Shown in pieces: positions 6,643 to 13,569 of a DNA stretch of 14,057 nucleotides. A program made the translations under genes and the position numbers. The stretch comes from Cyanobacteriota bacterium (GTDB taxonomy: Bacteria > Cyanobacteriota > Cyanobacteriia > SKYG9): positions 1 through 14,057 of the forward strand of contig JANWZG010000044.1 of NCBI GenBank assembly GCA_025054735.1. The letters are read 5' to 3'. How positions within the stretch are numbered: the first letter of the stretch is position 1; each line of letters starts with the position of its first letter. The notes under the pieces were generated by a model. The model saw only the letters and a list, made by a program, of their open reading frames with translations. It was not told the DNA's origin and searched no databases.

Positions 6643-8097
6643 ATGGCTATGCGGATTGCGATCGTTGGGGCAGGGTTAGCTGGGTTATCGGCAGCGGTGG
6701 AGCTAGTGGATGCTGGACATGAAGTGGCAATCTACGAGTCCCGACCCTTTGTGGGTGGTAAGGTAGGCAGTTGGCTAGATGCCGATGGCAACCACATTGA
6801 AATGGGGCTACACGTGTTTTTCTTCAACTACAGCAATTTGTTTGCCCTGATGGATAAAGTGGGCATTCGTCAATACTTGTTACCCAAGGAGCATACCCAC
6901 ACCTTTGTCAACCGGGGTGGTGATGTGCGAATGCTAGACTTCCGCTTTCCCTTGGGTGCTCCCTTTAATGGCTTGAAGGCATTTTTTACTACACCGCAAC
7001 TTTCTTTGTTGGACAAGGTGCAAAATGCGATCGCCCTCGGCACTAGCCCCATTGTCCTCGGCCTAGTCAACTACGAGGCAGCCATGTCTATCATTCGCTC
7101 TTTGGATCGCATTAGCTTTGCTGAGTGGTTTTTAGGTCATGGGGGTTCAGAGACTAGCATTAAGCGCATGTGGAATCCGATCGCCTATGCCCTAGGGTTT
7201 ATCGACTGTTACAGCATTTCTGCTCGCTGTATGCTGACTATTTTTCAGATGTTTGCGGCCAAAACCCAGGCATCGCGCCTCAATATGCTCAAGGGGTCAC
7301 CCGCAGAATATTTGCACAAGCCTATTTTGAACTACCTAGCTGCCCGTGGTGGACAGGTCTATACTCGGCGGGGGGTGAGGCAAATTCACTATGAGGGCAC
7401 TGGTGATGCAACTCGCGTCACGGGACTATCGGTTGCTAATGGCGATCAAGTGGAGCTAGTGACGGCTGATGCCTATATTTGTGCCTGCGATGTTCCTGGA
7501 ACTCAACGCCTGTTACCTTCCGAGTGGCGACAATGGCCCCAGTTTGATCACATCTACAAGCTAGACACTGTGCCTGTGGCAACGGTGCAACTCCGGTTTA
7601 ATGGTTGGGTGACAGAACTCAAGGATGCTAATCGGCGTACACAACTCCAACAGGCCGCAGGTTTAGACAACTTGCTCTACACGGCTGATGCAGACTTTTC
7701 TTGCTTTGCAGACCTTGCCTTGGCTAGCCCTGCCGACTACTACCGGGAAGGACAAGGCTCACTTTTGCAGCTTGTGCTCACACCTGGAGATCCATTCATT
7801 AAGCAAAGCAACGAAGAGATTGCCCATCATGTCTTGAAGCAGGTTCACGATCTATTTCCGTCCTCCCGGGAGCTGACAATGACTTGGTACAGTGTGGTGA
7901 AGCTAGCCCAGTCTCTCTACCGGGAAGCTCCTGGCATGGATCCCTATCGCCCTAATCAGGTGACACCGATCGCCAACTTCTTTCTGGCGGGCAGCTACAC
8001 CCAACAAGACTACATCGACAGCATGGAAGGTGCAACTATCTCTGGCAAGCGAGCAGCCGCGGCTGTCATTAACGCCCTAGAACAGAAACCAACCTAG
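6643..8097 (+). CDS. crtQ: Zeta-carotene desaturase (CrtQ/Zds)
   Basis: This 484-residue FAD-dependent desaturase converts di-cis-zeta-carotene, via neurosporene, to a lycopene isomer in the plant/cyanobacterial poly-cis carotenoid pathway; it acts at membranes with plastoquinone as probable electron acceptor. The N-terminus has the dinucleotide-binding motif GAGLAGLSAAVELVDAGHEV with an acidic ribose-binding residue (YES, E32) after the second strand, followed by FVGGKVGSW. The C-terminus carries the FAD motif FFLAGSYTQQDYIDSMEGA and a final SGKRAAAAV helix. IEMGLHVFFFNYSNLF and PIAYALGF are typical of Zds rather than phytoene desaturase. An ATG two codons on (6649) is a possible alternative start, but AGGA at 6633-6636 suits 6643. 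It is monocistronic here and divergent from sufC. Phytoene desaturase and synthase genes are not in the window. Confidence 0.95.
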   Translation: MAMRIAIVGAGLAGLSAAVELVDAGHEVAIYESRPFVGGKVGSWLDADGNHIEMGLHVFFFNYSNLFALMDKVGIRQYLLPKEHTHTFVNRGGDVRMLDFRFPLGAPFNGLKAFFTTPQLSLLDKVQNAIALGTSPIVLGLVNYEAAMSIIRSLDRISFAEWFLGHGGSETSIKRMWNPIAYALGFIDCYSISARCMLTIFQMFAAKTQASRLNMLKGSPAEYLHKPILNYLAARGGQVYTRRGVRQIHYEGTGDATRVTGLSVANGDQVELVTADAYICACDVPGTQRLLPSEWRQWPQFDHIYKLDTVPVATVQLRFNGWVTELKDANRRTQLQQAAGLDNLLYTADADFSCFADLALASPADYYREGQGSLLQLVLTPGDPFIKQSNEEIAHHVLKQVHDLFPSSRELTMTWYSVVKLAQSLYREAPGMDPYRPNQVTPIANFFLAGSYTQQDYIDSMEGATISGKRAAAAVINALEQKPT

Positions 8098-8126
8098 TTT
8101 GAGGTTTGTAATCTAGTCTGAGGTTT

Positions 8127-8175
8127 GTAGTGAGGACTTTAGTCCTCTAGAGAAAGTAGTAAGGACTTTAGTCCT
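8127..8175. repeat. Two palindromic repeat units with 29-bp period
   Basis: Two 20-base units starting GTAGTRAGGAC occupy 8127-8146 and 8156-8175 and differ at one base. Each contains a near-perfect hairpin with a two-base loop: GAGGACT-TT-AGTCCTC at 8132-8147 and AGGACT-TT-AGTCCT at 8162-8175. Just upstream a shorter direct repeat TGAGGTTTGTA occurs around 8099-8110 and 8119-8129. Elements with an AGGACTTTAGTCCT core are frequent between genes in filamentous cyanobacteria (recalled). They sit between the convergent crtQ and the minus-strand IS630-type ORF and could terminate or stabilise either transcript. Confidence 0.75.
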
Positions 8176-8196
8176 GTGGAGACAGGATAGAAGCAT

Positions 8197-8652
8197 TTAC
8201 TCTTGAGTGCTGCCAGAACGTGCTGCTTTAGGCGAAGCCTTAAGTCGATAATGCACCAGTTGATGCACGGTTTTATAGGGGGATACAATCCCTAGTTCGC
8301 GCTCTAGCCACTGGCAAATTTCGGTGTAACTGTTGAATCCTTCCCCTTGCTGCAACCGTTTCTGTAAAGCATCCTGTGCCCATTGGGGAATGCTATGCCG
8401 TCTTCCTACCCTGGGCTTGTGGGCTAGTAACTCGCGTAGCCCGCCCTGACGGTAAAGTCGTAACCACTCTTGCACCGTCACCCGATGCCGTCCTAATAGG
8501 GCAGCGGCTGCTTGCACGGTTTTAGCCTGCTCACTTTTGAGCAGATAGAGTAGCTGAATCCGTTCTTTGTCTGAGGCGCTTTTTTGCGATCGCAGTAACT
8601 GTTTGAGATCCTCGACGCTTTCAGCAATATCTAGTTTATAAACCCCTGCCAT
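8197..8652 (-). CDS. Orphan IS630-type transposase OrfA (helix-turn-helix part only)
   Basis: This 151-residue protein matches the N-terminal DNA-binding part of IS630/Tc1-like transposases. Residues ~44-71 (TVQAAAALLGRHRVTVQEWL and the following RLYRQGGL) form a helix-turn-helix, followed by an RPG-type linker (HKPRVGRRHSIPQWAQDAL). A second winged helix (SYTEICQWLERELGI ... YKTVHQLVHYRLK, ~108-136) completes the paired-like domain. In complete elements an OrfB with the DDE catalytic domain follows, often through frameshifting. Only 99 bp separate this ORF from crtQ and they hold repeats, so the catalytic part is missing. I see no terminal inverted repeats. It contains a HIP1 octamer (8586-8593), so it may be long resident. 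It is either a decayed insertion sequence or a stand-alone DNA-binding protein kept for another use. Confidence 0.75.
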   Translation of the reverse strand: MAGVYKLDIAESVEDLKQLLRSQKSASDKERIQLLYLLKSEQAKTVQAAAALLGRHRVTVQEWLRLYRQGGLRELLAHKPRVGRRHSIPQWAQDALQKRLQQGEGFNSYTEICQWLERELGIVSPYKTVHQLVHYRLKASPKAARSGSTQE

Positions 8653-8811
8653 AGATACTTTACACCCGACAAGACCTGGAGAACGTCTGTAGTCTCTCCT
8701 TCAAGAGTCAGTATAGGGGCAAACTAGCAACGGTGGGAGATACTCTACTCGATAAACTCTATGCTCAAAACCTAGCTGGTTATTGGCAAGCAGCCTTCCA
8801 TCCAAGACTCA

Positions 8812-10254
8812 TCAGCCCAGAAGGTGATGTTGAAGGGTTGCTACTAGGGAGTCTGTCCAATAGTGGGCAAGGTCAACATCGGCGGCCTCTACCATGACAC
8901 GAATTACAGGTTCTGTACCTGATGCTCGCACCAGCACTCGACCTTGATCGCCCATGGCAGCTTCAGCGTTGGCGATCGCTGCTTGCACGGCATCACAGCT
9001 TTGCCAATTGAGGCGACGCTCCCGATCGTCAACCCGCACATTTTTCAGCAGTTGGGGGTAGGGCTGAAAGCTCTGATCCATCAGGGTTGCCAGGGATGTA
9101 CCTTGCTGTTTCACTAGTCCCGCTAGGTGAATAGCAGTTAGTAGGCCATCACCGCTGATTCCATAGTGGGAACAGAGAATATGTCCCGATTGTTCTCCCC
9201 CTAGCACGGCCCCAGTCCGCATCATTTCGGCATGGACATACTGGTCACCAACAGGAGTGCGCAACAGCACACCCCCCAGTTGGTTCCAAGCTCGCTCAAA
9301 GCCTAGATTAGCCATGACTGTGGAGACGATCGTGTTGTGAGGCAGTTGGTTAGTTTGCTGAAGTGCTCGTCCCCAAAAGTACAGGATATAGTCACCATCT
9401 ACAGCGCGTCCTTGAGCATCTACTGCCAGCACGCGGTCAGCATCTCCGTCGAAGGCAAACCCCATATCAGCGCCTTGTTCCAATACGGCTGCTTGCAGCA
9501 CGGCAAGATGGGTAGAACCACAGTTAACATTAATGCGATCGCCATCGGCCAAGGGATGCAAACAGATTACCTCTGCTCCCAAGGCTTCAAACACGGTGGG
9601 TGCCGTGCGCACAGCGGCACCCCAGGCTAAATCCAACACGATGCGCAGGCCCTGAAGCGGACGATCGTCTGCCAGCCCAGCAGTCGCAAGGGATGCTTGC
9701 AGCGATTGCATGTAGGTATCCACCAGTTCAGGCCGTTGATGAGAGGTTGCTACCCTGCTGCCATTTATCGCTAGGGTCTTATGGTTCTCTCGCAGGTAGG
9801 CTTCGATTTTTTGTTGCAATGCTTTCGGCAACTTGACCCCATCTGCACCAAAAAACTTGATGCCATTGTCTTCTGGTGGGTTGTGGCTAGCGGAAATCAT
9901 CACGCCGCCGATCGCCCCTAAGGCTTGAGTCAGGTAGGCAACCGCAGGTGTAGGACATAGCCCAAGTTGCCAAACATTCAGTCCAGCGGCGGTTAGTCCT
10001 GTGGTTAGGGCCGTTGCCAGCATGTCGCTAGAGTTGCGAGAATCTTGACCCACAATCACGGTACCCCCCGTGGGTGCAACCTCTTGCCAGACTTGGCCTG
10101 CCCAAAAACCAACCTGAAGGGCTAGGGGAGCGGTTAATAAATCTCCTACCTTGCCCCGAATACCATCAGTTCCAAACAGGGGCGACTTCGGCAGGGTAAG
10201 ACCCACTCTTGCTGCCTCAGTCATGCTGATCGGCTGTACAAACGACGCTATCAT
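8812..10254 (-). CDS. glmM: Phosphoglucosamine mutase GlmM
   Basis: This 480-residue alpha-D-phosphohexomutase converts glucosamine-6-phosphate to glucosamine-1-phosphate on the way to UDP-N-acetylglucosamine for peptidoglycan and lipopolysaccharide. All four active-site elements are visible: the N-terminal FGTDGIRG (27-34), the phosphoserine loop ISASHNPPEDNG with S123, the metal-binding loop FDGDADR (D269, D271, D273), the sugar loop GGEQSGH (352-358) and the phosphate-binding RASGTEP (443-449). GGEQSGH with RASGTEP indicates GlmM rather than ManB/AlgC. The N-terminus is about 25 residues longer than in E. coli GlmM, so an internal start (M11) is possible; the ATG at 10254 has a GGAG about ten bases upstream. 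It is flanked by spacers on both sides and is probably monocistronic. Confidence 0.95.
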   Translation of the reverse strand: MIASFVQPISMTEAARVGLTLPKSPLFGTDGIRGKVGDLLTAPLALQVGFWAGQVWQEVAPTGGTVIVGQDSRNSSDMLATALTTGLTAAGLNVWQLGLCPTPAVAYLTQALGAIGGVMISASHNPPEDNGIKFFGADGVKLPKALQQKIEAYLRENHKTLAINGSRVATSHQRPELVDTYMQSLQASLATAGLADDRPLQGLRIVLDLAWGAAVRTAPTVFEALGAEVICLHPLADGDRINVNCGSTHLAVLQAAVLEQGADMGFAFDGDADRVLAVDAQGRAVDGDYILYFWGRALQQTNQLPHNTIVSTVMANLGFERAWNQLGGVLLRTPVGDQYVHAEMMRTGAVLGGEQSGHILCSHYGISGDGLLTAIHLAGLVKQQGTSLATLMDQSFQPYPQLLKNVRVDDRERRLNWQSCDAVQAAIANAEAAMGDQGRVLVRASGTEPVIRVMVEAADVDLAHYWTDSLVATLQHHLLG

Positions 10255-10375
10255 TACCGTTCACTCTCCACACAATTCACGCCACAACTCAACCCATCGT
10301 GGCACAATGACAACCAGTTGAGTCGTCTGATGTGCCAGGAATTTACGAGCATTCAACAGTGTGCTTGAATGTCCC

Positions 10376-10396
10376 GTAATGTTTACAAAACATTAC
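10376..10396. promoter_or_regulatory. Perfect 9-3-9 inverted repeat upstream of glmM
   Basis: GTAATGTTT and AAACATTAC are exact inverted complements separated by ACA. The element is AT-rich, is not followed by a T-run, and lies 122-142 bp upstream of the glmM start and 60 bp downstream of the CPBP protease gene. That makes an operator for a dimeric regulator more likely than an intrinsic terminator. It does not fit the NtcA consensus GTA-N8-TAC, because the GTA and TAC ends are 15 bases apart. The cognate regulator is unknown. Confidence 0.5.
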
Positions 10397-10446
10397 CTAA
10401 TGGTCTGGAGAATAACATTTCTTTAACCATCTGTCAGCCATCAATT

Positions 10447-10468
10447 ATGGGTGAGCTATGGGTGAGCT
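10447..10468. repeat. 11-bp tandem duplication across the CPBP gene stop codon
   Basis: ATGGGTGAGCT is present twice in immediate succession (10447-10457 and 10458-10468). The minus-strand TAG stop (10456-10458) lies on the junction. The duplication leaves the encoded C-terminus (LSAHP) in frame and only changes which stop codon is used, so it is probably a neutral slippage event. Confidence 0.8.
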
Positions 10469-11052
10469 GATAGATTGGCACTGCGTAACTTCCAGGCAAC
10501 GCTAGAGACGAAGTTGGCGGTGATGTGGGCAACGATCGGTACCATCAAATTGTCAGTCCACAGGGCAACTGCCCCCAAAATCAGCCCCACAATAGTTGCC
10601 CAGATGGCATAGGCCCATAGCCGAGGGCTGCTAAAGTGTAAGACCCCAAAGCAAAGGCTGGAGAGGATTAGTCCAGTCATATTGGCTCCTAGAGCAGGCA
10701 ACATAACACCCCGGAATAGCAATTCTTCACTGAGACCAGGGAGCAACCCCACCCACACCATGTCGGGTAGCAACAATGGGGCTAATACCAGTTGCAGGTA
10801 GAGATCAGTGCTAACTCGATAGGCTGGCCACACTTGATAAATAATGGCACTAGCAGCAATGATACCCATACCAACACCAATGCCAATCAAGATGGAAGAG
10901 AGATCGACATGCCACGGCAACAACGCAACCTTACCGAACTGTCGCCACAGGGTGGTTACTAGCAGCAACACCACAGCAGTAGCACCGATCGCCACCAACA
11001 TTTGGGTGCGGTCTAGGGGTTCTAGGTCAAAATTGTCAGGTTGGGGATCCAT
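10456..11052 (-). CDS. CPBP (CAAX/Abi) family intramembrane metalloprotease
   Basis: This 198-residue integral membrane protein has about five hydrophobic segments (roughly 18-34, 52-72, 84-104, 124-141 and 146-165). The three family motifs are present in order: E109-E110-xxx-R114 in LSEELLFRGV, FGVLH with H139, and H176-xxx-N180 in AHITANF. These residues bind the catalytic zinc in Rce1-like proteases and place the active site in the membrane. The family includes CAAX-processing enzymes and bacteriocin self-immunity proteins. No bacteriocin-like gene is adjacent, and cyanobacteria carry many such paralogues, so the substrate is unknown. The ATG at 11052 has no strong Shine-Dalgarno sequence. 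The next gene upstream on the same strand, a membrane protein, is 205 bp away, so co-transcription is uncertain. Confidence 0.87.
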   Translation of the reverse strand: MDPQPDNFDLEPLDRTQMLVAIGATAVVLLLVTTLWRQFGKVALLPWHVDLSSILIGIGVGMGIIAASAIIYQVWPAYRVSTDLYLQLVLAPLLLPDMVWVGLLPGLSEELLFRGVMLPALGANMTGLILSSLCFGVLHFSSPRLWAYAIWATIVGLILGAVALWTDNLMVPIVAHITANFVSSVAWKLRSANLSAHP

Positions 11053-11257
11053 GGGGCAAACACAAGCACGGCAGAGTCACTACCTAATTGGTAACTATCT
11101 GATTGGTAAACAATTAAACTGTAAATTTTCGGAAACCGCAAATCTTAAGCAGTTACCAGGTTTATACAGCCTCAATCCCCCAATAGACGTTGCCTGCAAA
11201 AATCCTTGGGTCACATCGACGCAATAGCCGTACTGATTGACCGTTCATAGGCTATCG

Positions 11258-11869
11258 TCAACGGATAATGGACGAGTTGTTAGATGCATGAGTACGAACT
11301 CGATGCAGTTGTCTGACAGCAGAGACAATGACACAGCTAATGCCCCCCAGTTCTAAAATCCAGTTCATGCGAATGCCTAGAATTTGCACATTGATCAGCC
11401 AATCGAAGTGATGGAATGACGAGGCTCTCGCCAAGACGAATAGAATCAAAAAGCCTAAGCCCAGGAAGGTCAGGCGGTAGGCATAGTAGCACCAGCGGAA
11501 TCGTTGCAACCCCTTGCTAGCAACTACTATGCTTAAAACTGCCAGCCCCAGCAAAAATAGTCCTTGGATGATGCGCTTGTAGGGGTTTAGTCCTGACGAG
11601 CGAACTACATTGCGACCAATGACTGTAAGCAGACTTTGGAGGTCAAGCTGCTTGTTGACTCCTAGAAATACGAGCACTAGGGCAACGCCATGCCAAAACT
11701 GGCGATAGTAGGGGTAAAAGCGGGGAGCTAGACGATCGTCGGGATAGCGGGCACAGAGCAGACATAACCCTGCTGCTGCAAAATAGGCTACCACGGTTAC
11801 CCATCCCATGACCGTGGGGTCACCAATGCGGGGAATCCAGCGATCGTCAACAACAGCACTCAACACCAT
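11258..11869 (-). CDS. Multi-spanning membrane protein of unknown function
   Basis: This is a 203-residue hydrophobic protein with about five predicted membrane segments (roughly 21-40, 58-73, 101-117, 131-148 and 169-186). Conserved-looking soluble patches are LGVNKQLDLQSLLTVIGR (69-86), SSFHHFDWLIN (150-160) and NWILELGGI (169-177). I recall similar NKQLDLQ/ELGGI proteins in other bacteria but know no function for them. FHHFD could bind metal, which is only a guess. A GTG at 11884 gives five more residues, but the ATG at 11869 is preferred because AGGG lies seven bases upstream of it and the GTG has no ribosome-binding site. The neighbours are a CPBP protease gene downstream and a divergent cytosine deaminase gene upstream; neither suggests a role. 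Confidence 0.75.
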   Translation of the reverse strand: MVLSAVVDDRWIPRIGDPTVMGWVTVVAYFAAAGLCLLCARYPDDRLAPRFYPYYRQFWHGVALVLVFLGVNKQLDLQSLLTVIGRNVVRSSGLNPYKRIIQGLFLLGLAVLSIVVASKGLQRFRWCYYAYRLTFLGLGFLILFVLARASSFHHFDWLINVQILGIRMNWILELGGISCVIVSAVRQLHRVRTHASNNSSIIR

Positions 11870-11983
11870 GTCATTGCCCTGCACTTAGCTTCATAACCAC
11901 CTTCATAATTGTGACCTATTACTCAATCCCCATCACCCAGTCATTGCTATACACTGAGAGTCACCCTTGGCTGCTGAGAACCG

Positions 11984-13243
11984 ATGACCCACGAACCTGC
12001 CGATCTGCTATTGCGCCACTGTCGTCTTTTGCACGAAACAACAGCCATCGAACCTGTTGATATTGCCATTCGAGCAGGAACGATCGTGGCGATCGCTCCC
12101 CACCTGACCATTCCAGCCCACAGAGAGATAGACGTGCAGCACAAGCTGGTTAGCCCACCGTTTGTCGAGTCCCACATTCACCTAGACTCAGCGCTAACAG
12201 CCGGAGAACCCCGCTGGAACCAAAGCGGCACCTTGTTCGAGGGCATCGACATTTGGCGGGAACGTAAGCAGTCCTTAACAGTGGAGGATGTGAAACAGCG
12301 GGCGATCGCCGCTATGAAACAACAGGCTGAGCATGGTGTCTTGTTTGTACGCAGCCATGCGGATGTCAGTGAACCCACCCTAACTGCACTTCAGGGTTTG
12401 CTAGAGGCACGAGCAGCCGTCAAAGACTGGATGACACTCCAGATCGTAGCTTTTCCTCAGGATGGAATCTATAGCAGTCCTCAGAATGTTGACTTGTTGG
12501 AGGAAGCAATCCGGCAAGGGGCTGATGTGGTAGGTGGTATTCCTCACTATGAACTCACCCGTGACGATGGGGTGAAGTCTATGGAGACCGTATTTAAGCT
12601 AGCAGCGCAGTACGATCGCCTAATTGATGTGCATTGTGATGAAATTGACGACGATCAATCTCGGTTTTTGGAAGTGATGGCAGCTCTGGCCCTGCGTACA
12701 GGCATGGGCGATCGGGTTACAGCTAGCCATACCACTGCCTTTGGCTCCTACAACAACGCCTATGCCTTCAAGCTCATGGGCTTTTTGCAACGTACACAGT
12801 TGCACTTTATTGCGAATCCTTTAATTAACATCACCCTACAAGGCCGTACTGATACCTATCCCAAACGTCGAGGCGTAACCCGTGTGAAGGAACTGTGGCA
12901 ACACGGACTCAACGTCAGCCTAGGGCATGATTGCATTCAAGATCCGTGGTATAGCTTGGGAACCGGCAACATGTTAGATGTAGCCGTTATGGCCTTGCAT
13001 GTGTGCCACATGACGGGGATGGCGGAGATAGAGGCTTGCTACAACATGATTACCTGGAATGGGGCTAAAACTTTACACCTAGGAGACCGCTACGGTGTTG
13101 CTGAGGGTAAACCTGCTAACGTGATTGTGCTAGATGCCCACGATCGCTATGATGCCCTGCGTCGCCGAGCCACTGTGACCCATGTTATTGCCCAAGGTAA
13201 GCTGCTCTTAGAAACAACCCCAGCAACGACAACTTGGTGCTAG
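11984..13243 (+). CDS. codA: CodA-family cytosine deaminase, possibly 5-methylcytosine-active
   Basis: This 419-residue amidohydrolase-superfamily enzyme hydrolyses an exocyclic amino group of a pyrimidine base, releasing ammonia. It aligns along its whole length with E. coli CodA as I remember it, with an offset of +3. Metal ligands are H64 and H66 (VESHIHLD), H217 (DVHCDE) and D316 (GHD). Catalytic or substrate residues include Q159 (AFPQDG), E220 and H249 (ASHTTA). WNQSGTLFEGI, DTYPKRRG and DPWYSLGT are also shared. The residue after D316 is C317, where E. coli CodA has Asp314; homologues lacking that Asp have been shown to accept 5-methylcytosine. No codB permease is adjacent. A weak GAG lies five bases before the ATG. 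HIP1 sites inside the gene (12089, 12302) argue against very recent import. Alternative substrates are cytosine, isocytosine or creatinine-like compounds. Confidence 0.93.
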   Translation: MTHEPADLLLRHCRLLHETTAIEPVDIAIRAGTIVAIAPHLTIPAHREIDVQHKLVSPPFVESHIHLDSALTAGEPRWNQSGTLFEGIDIWRERKQSLTVEDVKQRAIAAMKQQAEHGVLFVRSHADVSEPTLTALQGLLEARAAVKDWMTLQIVAFPQDGIYSSPQNVDLLEEAIRQGADVVGGIPHYELTRDDGVKSMETVFKLAAQYDRLIDVHCDEIDDDQSRFLEVMAALALRTGMGDRVTASHTTAFGSYNNAYAFKLMGFLQRTQLHFIANPLINITLQGRTDTYPKRRGVTRVKELWQHGLNVSLGHDCIQDPWYSLGTGNMLDVAVMALHVCHMTGMAEIEACYNMITWNGAKTLHLGDRYGVAEGKPANVIVLDAHDRYDALRRRATVTHVIAQGKLLLETTPATTTWC

Positions 13244-13569
13244 TAAAGAGTCCTTAACACCGACGTATCAGCCTCCGGGGGCAAGAGAGATATGCCAAGA
13301 CTTTCCAAGGATTATGTTAGATAGGTTGGAATCAGATGACTACGAACTGTAAGGAACACTAAGAATCACCACATCAATTCGTAACAGGCATTATTATGGC
13401 TAATGACATGGGTCTTTGATCGTCGTGAATGATAGTGTCGTAATAGCCATTGCTACATCTGTTGTCTAAAGTGTTGTTTAAAGACTACATCTGCTCAATG
13501 GCTATCTCTTCTACAACCGTGCCTTGCTCAATGTTGCCTTGCTGCTCAGCCTTGTTGTGTCAACACTGA
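13244..13569. other. 326-bp intergenic region between codA and the kinase gene
   Basis: No convincing gene, RNA or strong terminator is visible. A GC-rich GCCTCCGGGGGC (about 13270-13281) may form a weak hairpin shortly after codA. Candidate -10 boxes occur (TATTAT near 13391), without good -35 partners. Imperfect repeats are present (TTGTCTAAAG/TTGTTTAAAG near 13472-13490; CCTTGCTCA and CCTTGCTGCTCA near 13521-13550). A 23-codon Cys-rich frame at 13498-13569 ends with TGA directly against the kinase ATG and in the same frame; it lacks a Shine-Dalgarno sequence and is treated as unproven. Confidence 0.5.

Noticed and set aside
8197..8652. Complete IS630 insertion sequence
   Set aside because: The DDE catalytic region is missing and no terminal inverted repeats or TA duplication could be found.
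10376..10396. NtcA-binding site upstream of glmM
   Set aside because: The palindrome has GTA and TAC ends 15 bases apart, not 8, so it does not match GTA-N8-TAC.
10456..11869. Bacteriocin immunity or defence island
   Set aside because: Only a CPBP protease and an unrelated membrane protein are present; there is no leader-peptide gene, modification enzyme or exporter.
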